Positions 1 to 10,480 of a stretch of 64,000 bases of DNA are shown here, one piece after another (within the stretch, counting starts at the first letter, position 1; each line of letters starts with the position of its first letter). Source of the stretch: Antedon mediterranea (Eukaryota; Echinodermata; Crinoidea; Comatulida; Antedonidae); the NCBI RefSeq assembly GCF_964355755.1, contig NC_092672.1, positions 30,562,501-30,626,500 of the forward strand, written 5' to 3'. The translations under genes were made by a program, and so were the position numbers. The notes beneath the pieces were generated by a model, which ran no database searches, had not been told where the DNA came from, and saw only the letters and a program-made list of their open reading frames with translations.

Positions 1-282
1 TTAGTAAATCGCGGACAGGCGGAGCCGAAATTCGTAAGTAAACATTTGTGAACAAAATTTACTACCAAACCGTGCCCATGAATACACAATTTCTGACGTG
101 CTTGAAACGCCTTTTTGAAATGTAAAGTGGATTCACTATGGTGTAAAACTACTCTTTGGAAAAGTTAAACTTATTGATAAGCATTGTCTGTATAGAATTG
201 CGTGACTTGTGTACAAATAGTTATATAATGTTTTTTTTTATAGGCTTAGGAGTCTTGTATTGTCACAATGCATAGTAAAAGC
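1..282 (+). repeat. Direct repeat, copy 1, left part
   Basis: This stretch matches 47793-48065 in the same orientation with only a few substitutions and a small indel. The homology resumes at 2494 and runs to about 3182 (matching about 48060-48750), so the unit is roughly 1 kb and the first copy is interrupted by the element at 283-2493. The unit may extend left of the window. No coding potential was seen. Confidence 0.85.
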
Positions 283-1641
283 TAGTCTGGGCTCCAGACT
301 GAGTTTTGTAAAAATATAAATATTTTTGCACATATGGAGTTTCATACGTGTATTACTTTAGTTTGGATACTCCGTCTGGGGAAACACGCATAAGTCACGT
401 GGTTTGACTCCAAGAATACTTGGTGCATAAGTTAGGCCAAAAAAAAAAAATAGTTTGTTTGCTGTCATCCGCCGCCCCTAATTTCGCCAAAAATTTGGGG
501 CGGAAATAAGAAAAAGTTTTTTTTTTACGTTGAGGGCGCTTTTTAAAAAAAAGTTTTTTTAATGATTTTTTTTGGCCGAAAAGGTGTAAAAATCGAGTGT
601 GCGAGAATGAAACAATAAAAATAATAACGTAGCGTATATTTCGGTGTATAATCGCACTTTTGACACGCAAATTTAACCTCTAAATTAAGGGTGCGTCTTA
701 TACACCGAACATAAATGCCTCAACACACAGATATCGCCACCTCGTTGGCTAGGCCTGGGCTTTTTAAGGTAAGGCCTACTGTAGGCCTATTAGTATTACT
801 AAAGTCTAAAGAGTAGGCCTAGCCTAGCTACAGTGTACTAGCGTAACAGCAACCTGCTAGTTTTCAAGGCATTTTAGCGTGATTTTGTACTAAATATGAT
901 GAAAAGGTTTGTTTATTATGGAGCTGTTTTAGGCGCTCCGATAAAATTTCATTTGAAAACGTTTACGATTGGAATAGTATTATAGTTATACGCACGACCG
1001 TCGTACCCCCAGCGCGAGCGAGCCCTCCTTTTGGCAACCACATTGTGTACACAGTATTCGACTAGTATATTCTCCAGTTGATTATAGCATAGACCTACCG
1101 TACACACTTCTAGGATACATACCCGGATACATAGATACTAATCGAATACGATTGTCCGTGAAAACGTGCGCCTCTCGATAAAAGGATCGAGCGAGGCTAG
1201 CCCACACACACGTGCGGTCATGCACTCGATGTTGCGGGTGCGAAACTCATTCATAACAAGTTAGAAAGAACTGACGGAATGGGGGACTTCCCTTCTTGTT
1301 GAGGCTGGGCGCGGCCGTCTTATACATCGACGATATACAAAATACCGATATTTTACTCTCAGTTAGGGGTCGGGTGCGTCTTATTATACACAGGTGCGAC
1401 TTTATATACACCGAAATATACGGTACACTAACTTCTAAAAATAAAAATATTTAATTAGGCCTGCTAACAACGACCTACTGTGTAGTAGGCCTAGCCTATA
1501 GGCTAGTTTAGACACGGGGCCTAACGCGCCCAAAACAGAATTAAAGTGTGAAACAAATTATGAATAGATGTTTGAGCTCGTTGTTTTATTCAGTGTGTTT
1601 TGTTACTCTCAAATTCGCGAGCAATTAACAGAGAAATTAAC

Positions 1642-1673
<32 letters not shown>

Positions 1674-2493
1674 TTTTTTCCACCCGCCCTCTCCCTACCA
1701 AAAAAAAAAAACTTGACAGCAAACTTATCCAGTTGACTAGTTTCAGCCGCATGCCATTGGCGACTCACTCGTACGTCGTTTTAATATTCATATTTCAGAA
1801 TTTCAAAGACTCAACATCTAAGACGATGCGCATGCGCTATGTTACGTTTAGACAATGTGTACTTGGGTACATTGATGAAAGTTTCTGAGGGCTAAACATG
1901 ATTTTATATGCCTAGTAGTCTGGTAAACATTTGATGAGATTTTTCCCAAGAACATGAAAACTCGTCTTGATATGATAGGCTAGCTTCTCCGCCAAATTAA
2001 ACATTGAATGGATCATTTATTATGCAGATAAAATTTTATTTAATTCCCACCCAGACCCTGTCCTGTTCTGTGTGGTGGTGTAGCCCAGTTATATGTGTGC
2101 CGGTCGGTGGTGGTATGTACCTAAATATTGGCGTTTTATTTGGAAGGTAATACGTACGAGTTGAGTAGCCCTAAGGAGGCCTAGGCCAGGACTAAACAAT
2201 TAATAAACAAAACAACTTGGCAACACGATTTTATATTTCAACAGTTGTTCAGTCTCGATCTTTTTCATTTTGAAATGATCATTGGTTGATTCGAAATCCA
2301 TATTTACATACCGCCCGCCCCATATAGCCAAATACGGTATGATAACCTACGTCATTCTTATCGGATGTTTGCGGTTTGCAAATCGATTTCTATACGTGTT
2401 TCACAAGTCTGTATTTTCAGACAAAAATCGCAGTCGAAATAAAAACAAATAAATAAAAAAAAAGACAATAAATACAGACTTGGGGCAAGTCTA
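283..2493. mobile_element. 2.2-kb non-autonomous DNA element with hairpin ends
   Basis: The boundaries come from comparison with the uninterrupted copy near 48060: AGTAAAAGC occurs on both sides (274-282 and 2494-2502) but once in the empty copy, giving a 9-bp target duplication and a 2,211-bp insert. The ends are imperfect inverted repeats (TAGTCTGGGCTCCAGACTG... and the complement of ...CAGACTTGGGGCAAGTCTA), and each end is itself a small palindrome. Inside are A-rich runs (about 1645-1671) and inverted stretches resembling GGTGTATAAGACGCACC near 660-708 and 1370-1430. No transposase frame was found, so it would need proteins from elsewhere. A 9-bp duplication fits Mutator-like elements; the family is not certain. 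Confidence 0.75.
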
Positions 2494-3182
2494 AGTAAAA
2501 GCCCCCTTGTACAAATTCCTTTTAATGATTGGTACTCAATAAAAATTGTTGATATAGTAGTTTTGTCATACGTATTAAAATAATAATTAACGAATAAGAT
2601 ATGCCTAGATTAACCTTACTTTGGAGTCAATTTACATTTGCAGGAGCAAATTTAATTTGATAATCAGATTTAAAATATAGAAAATTCCAAAAGTTAACTT
2701 ATCCAAGATAAACTAATTATACCATCTTTCTTCTTTTACTTTTGCAGTTTTCAGTGAATATTTTAACTATCAAGAATCTTTATTTGCCTATTATTTTATT
2801 AATATAATAATTTCTAATTCAGTACGTAATACTACTAATTTCAACTGCAACCTATAAATTCTCCTAACGCATCTCACATAACACTCAATCGCCTTACCGC
2901 AATAAAACAGTTTACATTATTAAAACAGTATACAGTCAATGCCATGGATAATAAAAAGTACGACACAACCTATAACGCCTGAACGGTTTTTCATGTTTTG
3001 TGATTTTGTAATCTGTGCAAGGGCGAGACCCAAGGGTGTTGCCCTAGTGACCCGGGCAACACACTATTTAATACTAAATGTTGTTTCTGCCACTAAATTA
3101 AAATTGAGTCCCATTTCATCGTATGCAATATCCGTATTTATACGTTATAGAAGTCCATTTTGGAAGAGAATATTTGTACATT
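2494..3182 (+). repeat. Direct repeat, copy 1, right part
   Basis: Continuation of the unit at 1-282; it matches 48060-48750 with scattered substitutions and small indels. The similarity fades near 3180, before the LINE fragment begins. Short open frames here do not resemble any protein known to me and appear to be chance. Confidence 0.8.
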
Positions 3183-3268
3183 GGCAGAATGCACAGCTGT
3201 TACCAATATTTTTGTATTACATATATTTACACCCAAGTTCTTACATTTAATCATTTTTATACAGTTCG

Positions 3269-3812
3269 TTAATGAATATTGAAAACAATAAGGGTGATAG
3301 TACATCCTTGCTTTACACCTTCGTCAATACCAAAATAATCTGTAACAGTGTCTCCAAATGCTACTTTACATTGTACATTCAGATAAAGATTCTTAATTAT
3401 ATTAAGTAAACTTCCTTTGATACCTATATTGTTGATAGCCTGAATAAGGCCATCTCTCCAAACAGTGACAAATGCTTTTTTGAAGTCTATGAAAGCAAAG
3501 TAAGTTTTTTTACCTTCAGCTTTTCTGGTTGTGATTATGCTTTTAAGGGTAAAGACATGGTCTTTCACAACGCCTATTCTTACGAAAACCTCCTTGTACT
3601 TCATCTAATAAATCATATTCCTCAATAAAACTTGACACTGTTTGGGCGATTATCCTATTGTAGACTTTCGATACACAAGAGTTTAATGTTATGCCTCTAT
3701 AGTTGTTTAGATTTTTTACATCCCCTTTTTTAAACAATGGTATTATTGTACCTTTATTCCACTCATTAGGTATACATTGCAATTCTTTCAATCTATTAAA
3801 CATTTTAAACAA
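3269..3812 (-). pseudogene. Non-LTR retrotransposon reverse transcriptase fragment
   Basis: Two overlapping minus-strand frames (3812-3543 and 3604-3269) together read as the first half of a LINE reverse transcriptase. The first carries the W-x-x-G-x-IIPLFKKGD and NYRGITL stretch and the QGGFRKNR motif. The second, after a frameshift near 3590, carries AFIDFKKAF with the motif A aspartate and ends in GVKQGCT. The YADD-bearing half, the endonuclease and ORF1 are absent, so this is a dead, internally truncated piece. The clade is not resolved. Confidence 0.8.
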
Positions 3813-3875
3813 GGACTCAGTTTACATATTATTGTAAATATGTAAATGTTAAAGAATGGAGGTAATCAGTCAACA

Positions 3876-4035
3876 GTTTTTTTCTGTATTATTAGTTATC
3901 CGCTTGGTATACCAAGCGGATAACTCCTTGTTATTGTATGAGATCAACAGTTTTTTTCTGTATTATTAGTTATCCGCTTGGTATACCAAGCGGATAACTC
4001 CTTGTTATTGTATGAGATCAACAGTTTTTTTTCTG
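3876..4035. repeat. 74-bp tandem repeat with 32-bp perfect palindromes
   Basis: A 74-bp unit occurs twice and begins a third time. Each of the two full units contains a perfect 32-bp palindrome (3894-3925 and 3968-3999) reading AGTTATCCGCTTGG, then TATA, then its complement. Spacing between the palindromes is exactly 74 bp. This could be a duplicated transposon terminus, but the partner end was not identified. Confidence 0.85.
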
Positions 4036-5054
4036 TATTATTCTTCTTTCCATCCTTCCTTTTTGGGGATCGTGTTTCTCTAAAATGGGTAAACATAACA
4101 TTTCATAACTTTGACATATGGGCATTTACGTGAAGTTGTGCACCTCCTATTTTTGAATGACGTCATAGTTGCGCAACGTGACTTACGCGCAATTTTATGA
4201 ATTTCAATGATTGATCATAGATTAAAAACCAAAAGTCATTTAGTATTGACACTTTGACAAAATTTAAGTCATATCAGGGGTAAACTTTCTACGGATTAAA
4301 AATGGCATGTTTCACAAGAAGTTACGCGCGCACGCGCATTTAAAATTTCAAAATTAATTTCTAATCAACTTTTTATGCGTTTCTTGTCATTTTGAGCATG
4401 TCAATAATTCCCACGGGCGCGCATTTTTTTACGCACGCGGTGCGCACGTAGCATATTTTTTTCTCTTGAATTATATTTTTCAAGCCTTTCCTAGTAATTT
4501 TGAAAACAATTTAGACCTTTTCCAATTTAAATAACGCCATACGAACACGTTGAATTAAACATTTCATGCGCGTTTTTTATGAACAAGGCCAACAGCCATT
4601 AAGTCGCGTGCTACAATGCATAGTGATACCGGACCGACAGACAGACAGACAGACAGAGAGACCGACCGACCGACATAGTGAACTATACTGACCGAAATTA
4701 CTGAACATGTTTAAAAATGTTGAAATGTTTAAAAACATTGATTTTTTTAAATTTACACGTGCGTAGCCCGTCACTTTCGACGTGCTCGTATAACGTAATT
4801 TCGAGTTGAAAAGTAAATCAAGAAAACAGAAATCGGGCAAAAAGAGTGTGCAATAACATTTAACGCGCAGTGCGCGCGCAAAAATATACGCACTCATGGC
4901 AATTTTGTAAACGCTTAAAATTGCCTGAAATGTACTTTTTATTCATCGAAAATAAATTTTGAGAATGTTAAGCGCGCGTACGCATGCGTTACATGCGCTA
5001 CGCACGTAATTGTTTTGCCATATGATGATTTATGCCCAGAAATTTATGAGTACC
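4036..5054. other. Non-coding AT-rich spacer with a CAGA microsatellite
   Basis: No gene was seen. The block has many CpG-containing GCGCGC patches and a GACAGACAGACA tract at about 4634-4672 followed by GACCGACC and TAGTGAACTATA. The same tract and flank recur at 5272-5338 and 18296-18363, so they belong to a dispersed repeat. Frames that read RSVCLSV are only the microsatellite translated. Confidence 0.6.
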
Positions 5055-6605
5055 AAATTTTATTTAATTGTGATTCATGGTTGTGAAGATATGATTACAA
5101 ACGTGATTTCGTTAAATCGTGCGTAGACCGCGTACCTTTTTATTGCGCACCGTGAAAACATAACCACATTGATTCCTGGCCATAAGGAATATACTGTGAA
5201 AAATTGACCTAGCTAGATTAAACTGATATAAAGATAAGGTCAGAAAGCGATAAAACGCATAGTGATACCGGACCGACAGACAGACAGACAGACCGACAGA
5301 CAGACAGACAGACCGACCGACCGACATAGTGAACTATAGAGTCGCTTCCACGCGACTAAAAAGCTTAAAAAATCGTCAAAATTTTGTCTTTTTTTAAACA
5401 GTCATAGTTTCTAAAGTAAACCGTAAACCGTTTATTTTTATTACAAAATCTAGAAGTTGATGAGTTGTAGATAACGGATCATGCATCGATAAAGCTAAAA
5501 AAACATTGCGACGTCATCGTATGGCCACACGAATGTAAAATATAGGATTTTTGTCTCTTTCGTTATTGCTCATCACATTCAATGGAGCGCATCACGCTTA
5601 TCTGTATTCCTTTTTCTCCTACATTTATATATTGTGTAGGTCAATCAACTTTCTTTAGCATGAGATAAAAATATTTTAATTTTTATGACGTCATCATGCT
5701 TAAAAATTTCAATTACGTGGGTCATTAATTTCATCTTTACAGTAAATTTTATTCTGTAATAGCTCGTAAGAATAAAATGTGATAATCACGATTAAAACGT
5801 TTTCTGGAAGCTATTGGATTTTAGATACGAATTCATGTAAACATTTTGCCAATCGGATGTTGTGACGTCATCATATGGCCAGTTGAATAAAAAAAGTTCT
5901 ATTTTCATATTTTGCGTAATAGTTCATCACATTTAAAAGGGTGCGCATCTATATTTTACGTATTCAAATTTCTTCTACACGTTAATGTGTTGTTCCTAAG
6001 ATAATTTCCTTCTGAAATTGCTATCTAAGTGTTTCATTTTGATACCGTTGCCATGTTAAAAATTGGAATAAATGGCGGGTCCCGTAATTTCACCTATTCT
6101 ACACTGTATGTAATATGTATACAGATTATACTGTAGTGTTTGCATGTATATACTATATGACACAAAATTGACAGAATTCAGCACTAACAGCATATCATAT
6201 TCTTCAGTTCTTGTCATAATGCCATAATCTTTATCTGTGTGCAATATTCCAACGTATGACGTGCACGTGGCGTTTGTCGTGGTGCGGATAACTAACTCGT
6301 CAAAGTGACGAGTTTCATGTCTAGTTACTCTTGGGATATACGAAAATACCATTGAGCCATTTTCCCACCAGACAGTAGGCCTAACCCAACCATTTTACTA
6401 TAACACATTAAAGCGCGTGAAGGGACAACAAATTCCACTTTATACAAAACGAAAACACTGCAACAGCAACTTCAATCTCTAAGTTGGCCCAGGCAGTAGC
6501 TCATATTTTATCATGTGAATGGCTAACATGGCTAATTCTTTTTTATTTTAACTGTACACATTCGGATACACTCATGACAGCTACTACTTTATCCTGTTAG
6601 CTTCT

Positions 6606-8519
6606 GAGTGTTGACAAAGTGCGAGGCAGCGAGGCACGCGAGGCATGCCAAATATTTGTGCGAGGCATCATTTTATCATTTCCAAAAGTGCGAGGCATGC
6701 GAGGGGTGTCACGAAAGCTCAGACCACGAAAGCGAAGACCCCCTAAGACCTAAGATCACGAAAGCTAAGACCCAAGACCTAAGATTACAAATATTTATCT
6801 TTCGCACCTGCCTTGTATTTTAACTCCCAACATTTATTCTGAATACCACACCTTAGAATTGGCACTTTCATGAAAAAGAATCACATAAAAAGTAACAAAT
6901 ACATTTTTAAATTGATGATTTTACAGACGTTTTTCTCGCACACAAAATGACTAGCCTACAGTACAGTAGGCCTACCCCATGGGCCATGTTCAATGTTTTT
7001 GTTTCTATGGAACGTCAAAAGAGCAAAAATTATATAGAGGGCTGAAAACTCTGTGGAGTCCATCTAGAGTGTGGATGGAACAATGTAAAATTAAAATTGT
7101 AATGATAATAGTATAATCATGCAAGTACGAAGAAATAAATACTGGCAAATAAATTTTAATTTAAAAATCATGATAAATTTTTTTGTTTCGTTTTCTTTCT
7201 GTTTTTATACTTGTACTATTATTGTTGCTCTTTTGGCGCTCCATAGAAACAAAAACATTGAGCATGGGGGGAGCTCGAGGAGTTACATTGTCATTACAGT
7301 AATCAGTATACAGTACAAAGAAACACATCTGTAAAATCATCAATTTAAAGGATTTATTTATTTGTTATTATGTGTTTCTCCTTCTGAAAGTACTTATAAG
7401 TCCTAATTTTAAAGTGTGGTGTTCAGGATAAAGTTAGTCAACAAATTTGGAGTCAAAATACAAGAAAGGCAGGTGCGTAAGAAAAACATCCTCTAAACCA
7501 ACACAATGGAGTAAATATATACCAACAAACAACCCGTCAAGTTTGTTGTAAAGAAAAAATATACATTTACTCAACGGGCGAAAATAATGTGAGTTTATCT
7601 ATGTTTTGCGGTAGTATTAAATTATATTTATGGTAATAAATGAAACCTACTGTGTTTAAAATTATGTATGGATAAACAAGTATTGTTTTTAAGCTGTAGT
7701 ATATCTTAGTATTTGTAATCTTAGGTGTTGGGTCTTTGCTTTCGTGATCTTAGGTCTTAGGGGGTCTGAGCTTTCGTGGTCTGAGCTTTCGTGACACCCT
7801 TTTATTTCAATATATTTGTTAATTTGTCAATAAAAATGCTGTAATATGTTACTGCTGATACTGTTCTATTTTCAAAGAATAATAATCGATCCTAAATCAA
7901 CATCACTACCTAGTCTAGACATAGGACATCCTACTAAGGATATTATGATGAATTTTTCTATTTTATTCTTTAAAAGGTTACCGAAACCGTGTACATTATC
8001 AACAGTACACCGGTGAACAGTAACATTTTTCCTTACTGACAGTGACAAAATCTATTGAAATTGTACTTGATTTTCACCAAATAATGCGTTAAATATAAAT
8101 GGATTCCACAGAGTTTTTAGCCCTCTAATTAATTTTGCTCTTTTGGCGTTCCATAGAAACCAAAATATTGAACATTGAGTGTGCGAAATGCGAGAAAAAC
8201 AACGTCTGTAAAATCACCAATTTAATGGATTTATTGTTACTTTTATGTGATTTTTCTTCATTAAAGTAGGCCTACTAATTCTGCTGTGGTATTCAGGATA
8301 AAGTTGGTTAAAATACAAGGCAGGTGCAAAAGGAAACTGGCCTAGCGGGCCTAGGCCTAGGCTACTTCAATTTCGGTGATTTCCTGCCTTGCAATTTTGA
8401 GAAATGATAAAATGATGCCTCGCATTTTTTGATGATGGTAAAACGATGCCTCGCATAAATTTCTGACTTGCCTCGCATGCCTTCCCTGCCTCGCACTTTG
8501 TTACTACCCCTATACCCAG
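6606..8519. mobile_element. Mutator-like foldback element, copy 1
   Basis: The element begins GAGTGTTGACAAAGTGCGAGG and ends CCTCGCACTTTGTTACTACCC. Both ends carry clusters of the subterminal motif TGCGAGGCA in opposite orientations, and longer internal arms are also inverted (about 6839-7025 against 8130-8310). It has no transposase frame. The related copy at 56216-58250 shows a 9-bp target duplication, supporting the Mutator-like assignment. This copy shows no clear duplication of its own. A second foldback structure lies inside it at 6704-7799. Confidence 0.75.
6704..7799. mobile_element. Inner foldback element nested in the Mutator-like element
   Basis: About 90 bp at the left end (GGGTGTCACGAAAGCTCAG...) is repeated in inverse orientation at the right end (...CTGAGCTTTCGTGACACCC), and inner arms at about 6839-7025 and 7218-7450 also pair. 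The copy at 56216-58250 lacks the terminal GTCACGAAAGC sequences, and its homology to copy 1 resumes exactly at the right end (7800 and about 57517). That suggests this unit inserted into, or replaced, the middle of the outer element. No target duplication could be recognised. Confidence 0.6.
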
Positions 8520-9557
8520 ACCGGTTACAATAATGGTCTATTCATTCTGTTTATACTGTAGCTTTATTGATAGCTGGGTTGGGGCGGCTTTTTCTCATTC
8601 TAAAACAGATTTCCTTATCATAATAAAATAATATATGAATTTAAATGTAGTATTGTATACATAATATTAGTAATTGCCATTGCATTATTATATATTATAC
8701 GGTTACCCCTTAATTATACTATAGTATAATTTTCTTGTTATATTTTACAATATTTTCTTCATAGTTCAACAATTTTTTCTTTCACAGGAGAAATTATCAT
8801 ACTGAATCATCACACACCAAGTCTCATAAATCTCTACTGTATTTCTCCAAGGTACTCCAGCTACATGGTATTGCCTTGAGGCTAAACTACAGTAAACGAT
8901 ATACTGGCACTACCATCATTCCTGGCCCGTCAACCTGGGCCACATTACAGTATGGTCCAACACATAAGTACAGTAAATCGTTTTATGCCTATTGTTGCAT
9001 AAAGTATCAAATTTAGACTGTAAATACTGGGATGATCACCCTAAATTTTCTTTTTCAATTAACAATTTTATATTTCACAGCTGAAAAATGCACTAAAGCA
9101 TCATATAGAGATTTTTTATTCATAACTGTTAAATTGCATCCCAATACATGGTACCTATATAAAAATACAAAGGCGGCCAACACAGATAGTTTGATATATA
9201 CAGTACTCTCTTATAAATAGATGTATCTCTCCAAACTACTCCAACTACCTAATTAGCATACTACTGTACACTTTGTAGACAAGAAATAAATTGTATCCAC
9301 CTAGAGGACTTATGGTAGTACAGTCGATCGTCCTGTCACTGGCCCGGTCAACATAATCTACGCCTAGATTATTACAGTAATTAAAGTACATTATTACAGA
9401 GATTTTTTTTTTTTTTTGCAGAAATCAAAGTTATGTGTATAGAAAGCAGTACTCGTATTAAAAACTAAGCAGGTTATATTCTTGTACGCAAACTGGCAGG
9501 ATATTTTGAATATTTTTTGTTGTTGAAATGATGGAATCCTAACTTCATTTTCCACGA

Positions 9558-9561
9558 GCTG
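9558..9561 (+). repeat. Target-site duplication GCTG, left
   Basis: GCTG directly precedes the left terminus of the RAG1-like transposon and recurs directly after the right terminus at 16742-16745. It is present once in the empty site of the duplicate at 22718-22721. Confidence 0.93.
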
Positions 9562-9589
9562 CACGTATGTTCGCCGCAATGCAAAAATA
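9562..9589 (+). repeat. Left terminal inverted repeat with RSS-like layout
   Basis: The perfect inverted repeat is CACGTATGTT. Read as a signal sequence it gives a CAC heptamer (9562-9568), a 12-bp spacer (9569-9580) and GCAAAAATA (9581-9589), which matches the consensus nonamer ACAAAAACC at six of nine positions. The right end has the heptamer but no comparable nonamer at 12 or 23 bp, so the resemblance may be chance in AT-rich DNA. Confidence 0.7.
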
Positions 9590-10479
9590 GGAAGTTTACT
9601 GGCAAAGCCAAACTATAGAGGGCGTCGGAATCAACCAAGCGTGAGATTTGAAAGTTTTCGCACGAAAGTTTTTACGTCGACGCGGCAAGAGAATGATCGT
9701 TCTAAACACAAAAAGACGTTAAAAATTGTGACAAATATTCATTCAGAATTTTGAGTAAAGTAGTATTTTAATTTTTTACATTATATTCTACAAGAATTTT
9801 TAAGTTTAAACATTTTTGACACAATATTTAAAATATTACAGCATTTCAAAGATAGCAATACAAATGACAACAAATAGACCTTTTTACTACGGGAATTTCT
9901 GAAGTAAAATGAGTCAACTAAAATGTTAAATTGTAATTAATCTGAAGTTTTCCCAGATATGGCGAGTATCATATCATCTTATTTAGATATCAATGCATTT
10001 AATTTTAATTAAAACTAGAGAGCAACAATTATTTTACTAGAGTAATATTTGCCTGAATTTGGGCTATTTTTGCACAGTAGAATAGACGTGCCTATGTTAA
10101 AGCATAGGCGCGCGCCTGACAAGGCTATAAACAGGCTTAAATACAGTATATAGTACACTTAAATACTAGATTATGGTAAACCAGAGATACAATAACAGTT
10201 GATATTAGTTATTACTTAGGCATTATATTATTTTTATTTTATAATATCTGTATTAATATTTGTTATAGGGCAGTCTATAATAGCCAACCAGCAGTATTTA
10301 TGAAAAACACTTTCATAATGAAAGACACGTGCTATTGTAATAACTTATACTGTATTTAAGTCAGAAATTATATTTCTATTTTTATTATACAGTATTAATA
10401 AATATAATATATTATATAGGCCTACTAGACAATTAAAAAAATTGCATTTAATATAATCATGACACTTTATTTATTTCAG
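9590..10479 (+). other. 5' non-coding region of the RAG1-like transposon
   Basis: No reading frame is recognised here. The region ends in a strong splice acceptor (pyrimidine-rich tract then CAG at 10477-10479) one base before the start codon, so an untranslated 5' exon probably lies in this interval. The promoter must also be here; no convincing core element could be picked out of the AT-rich sequence. Confidence 0.5.
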
Positions 10480-10480
10480 A

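Noticed and set aside
1568-1888. 106-residue frame with a polylysine run
   Set aside because: It reads through an A27 run in a non-autonomous element; no recognisable domain or codon bias.
4628-4680. Open frames reading RSVCLSVCLSV (also at 5272-5338 and 18296-18363)
   Set aside because: Direct translations of the GACAGACAGACC microsatellite; no other coding sign.
6056-6352. 98-residue minus-strand frame, repeated identically at 19081-19377
   Set aside because: Its conservation is explained by the tandem duplication; no domain is recognisable and no splice context was found.
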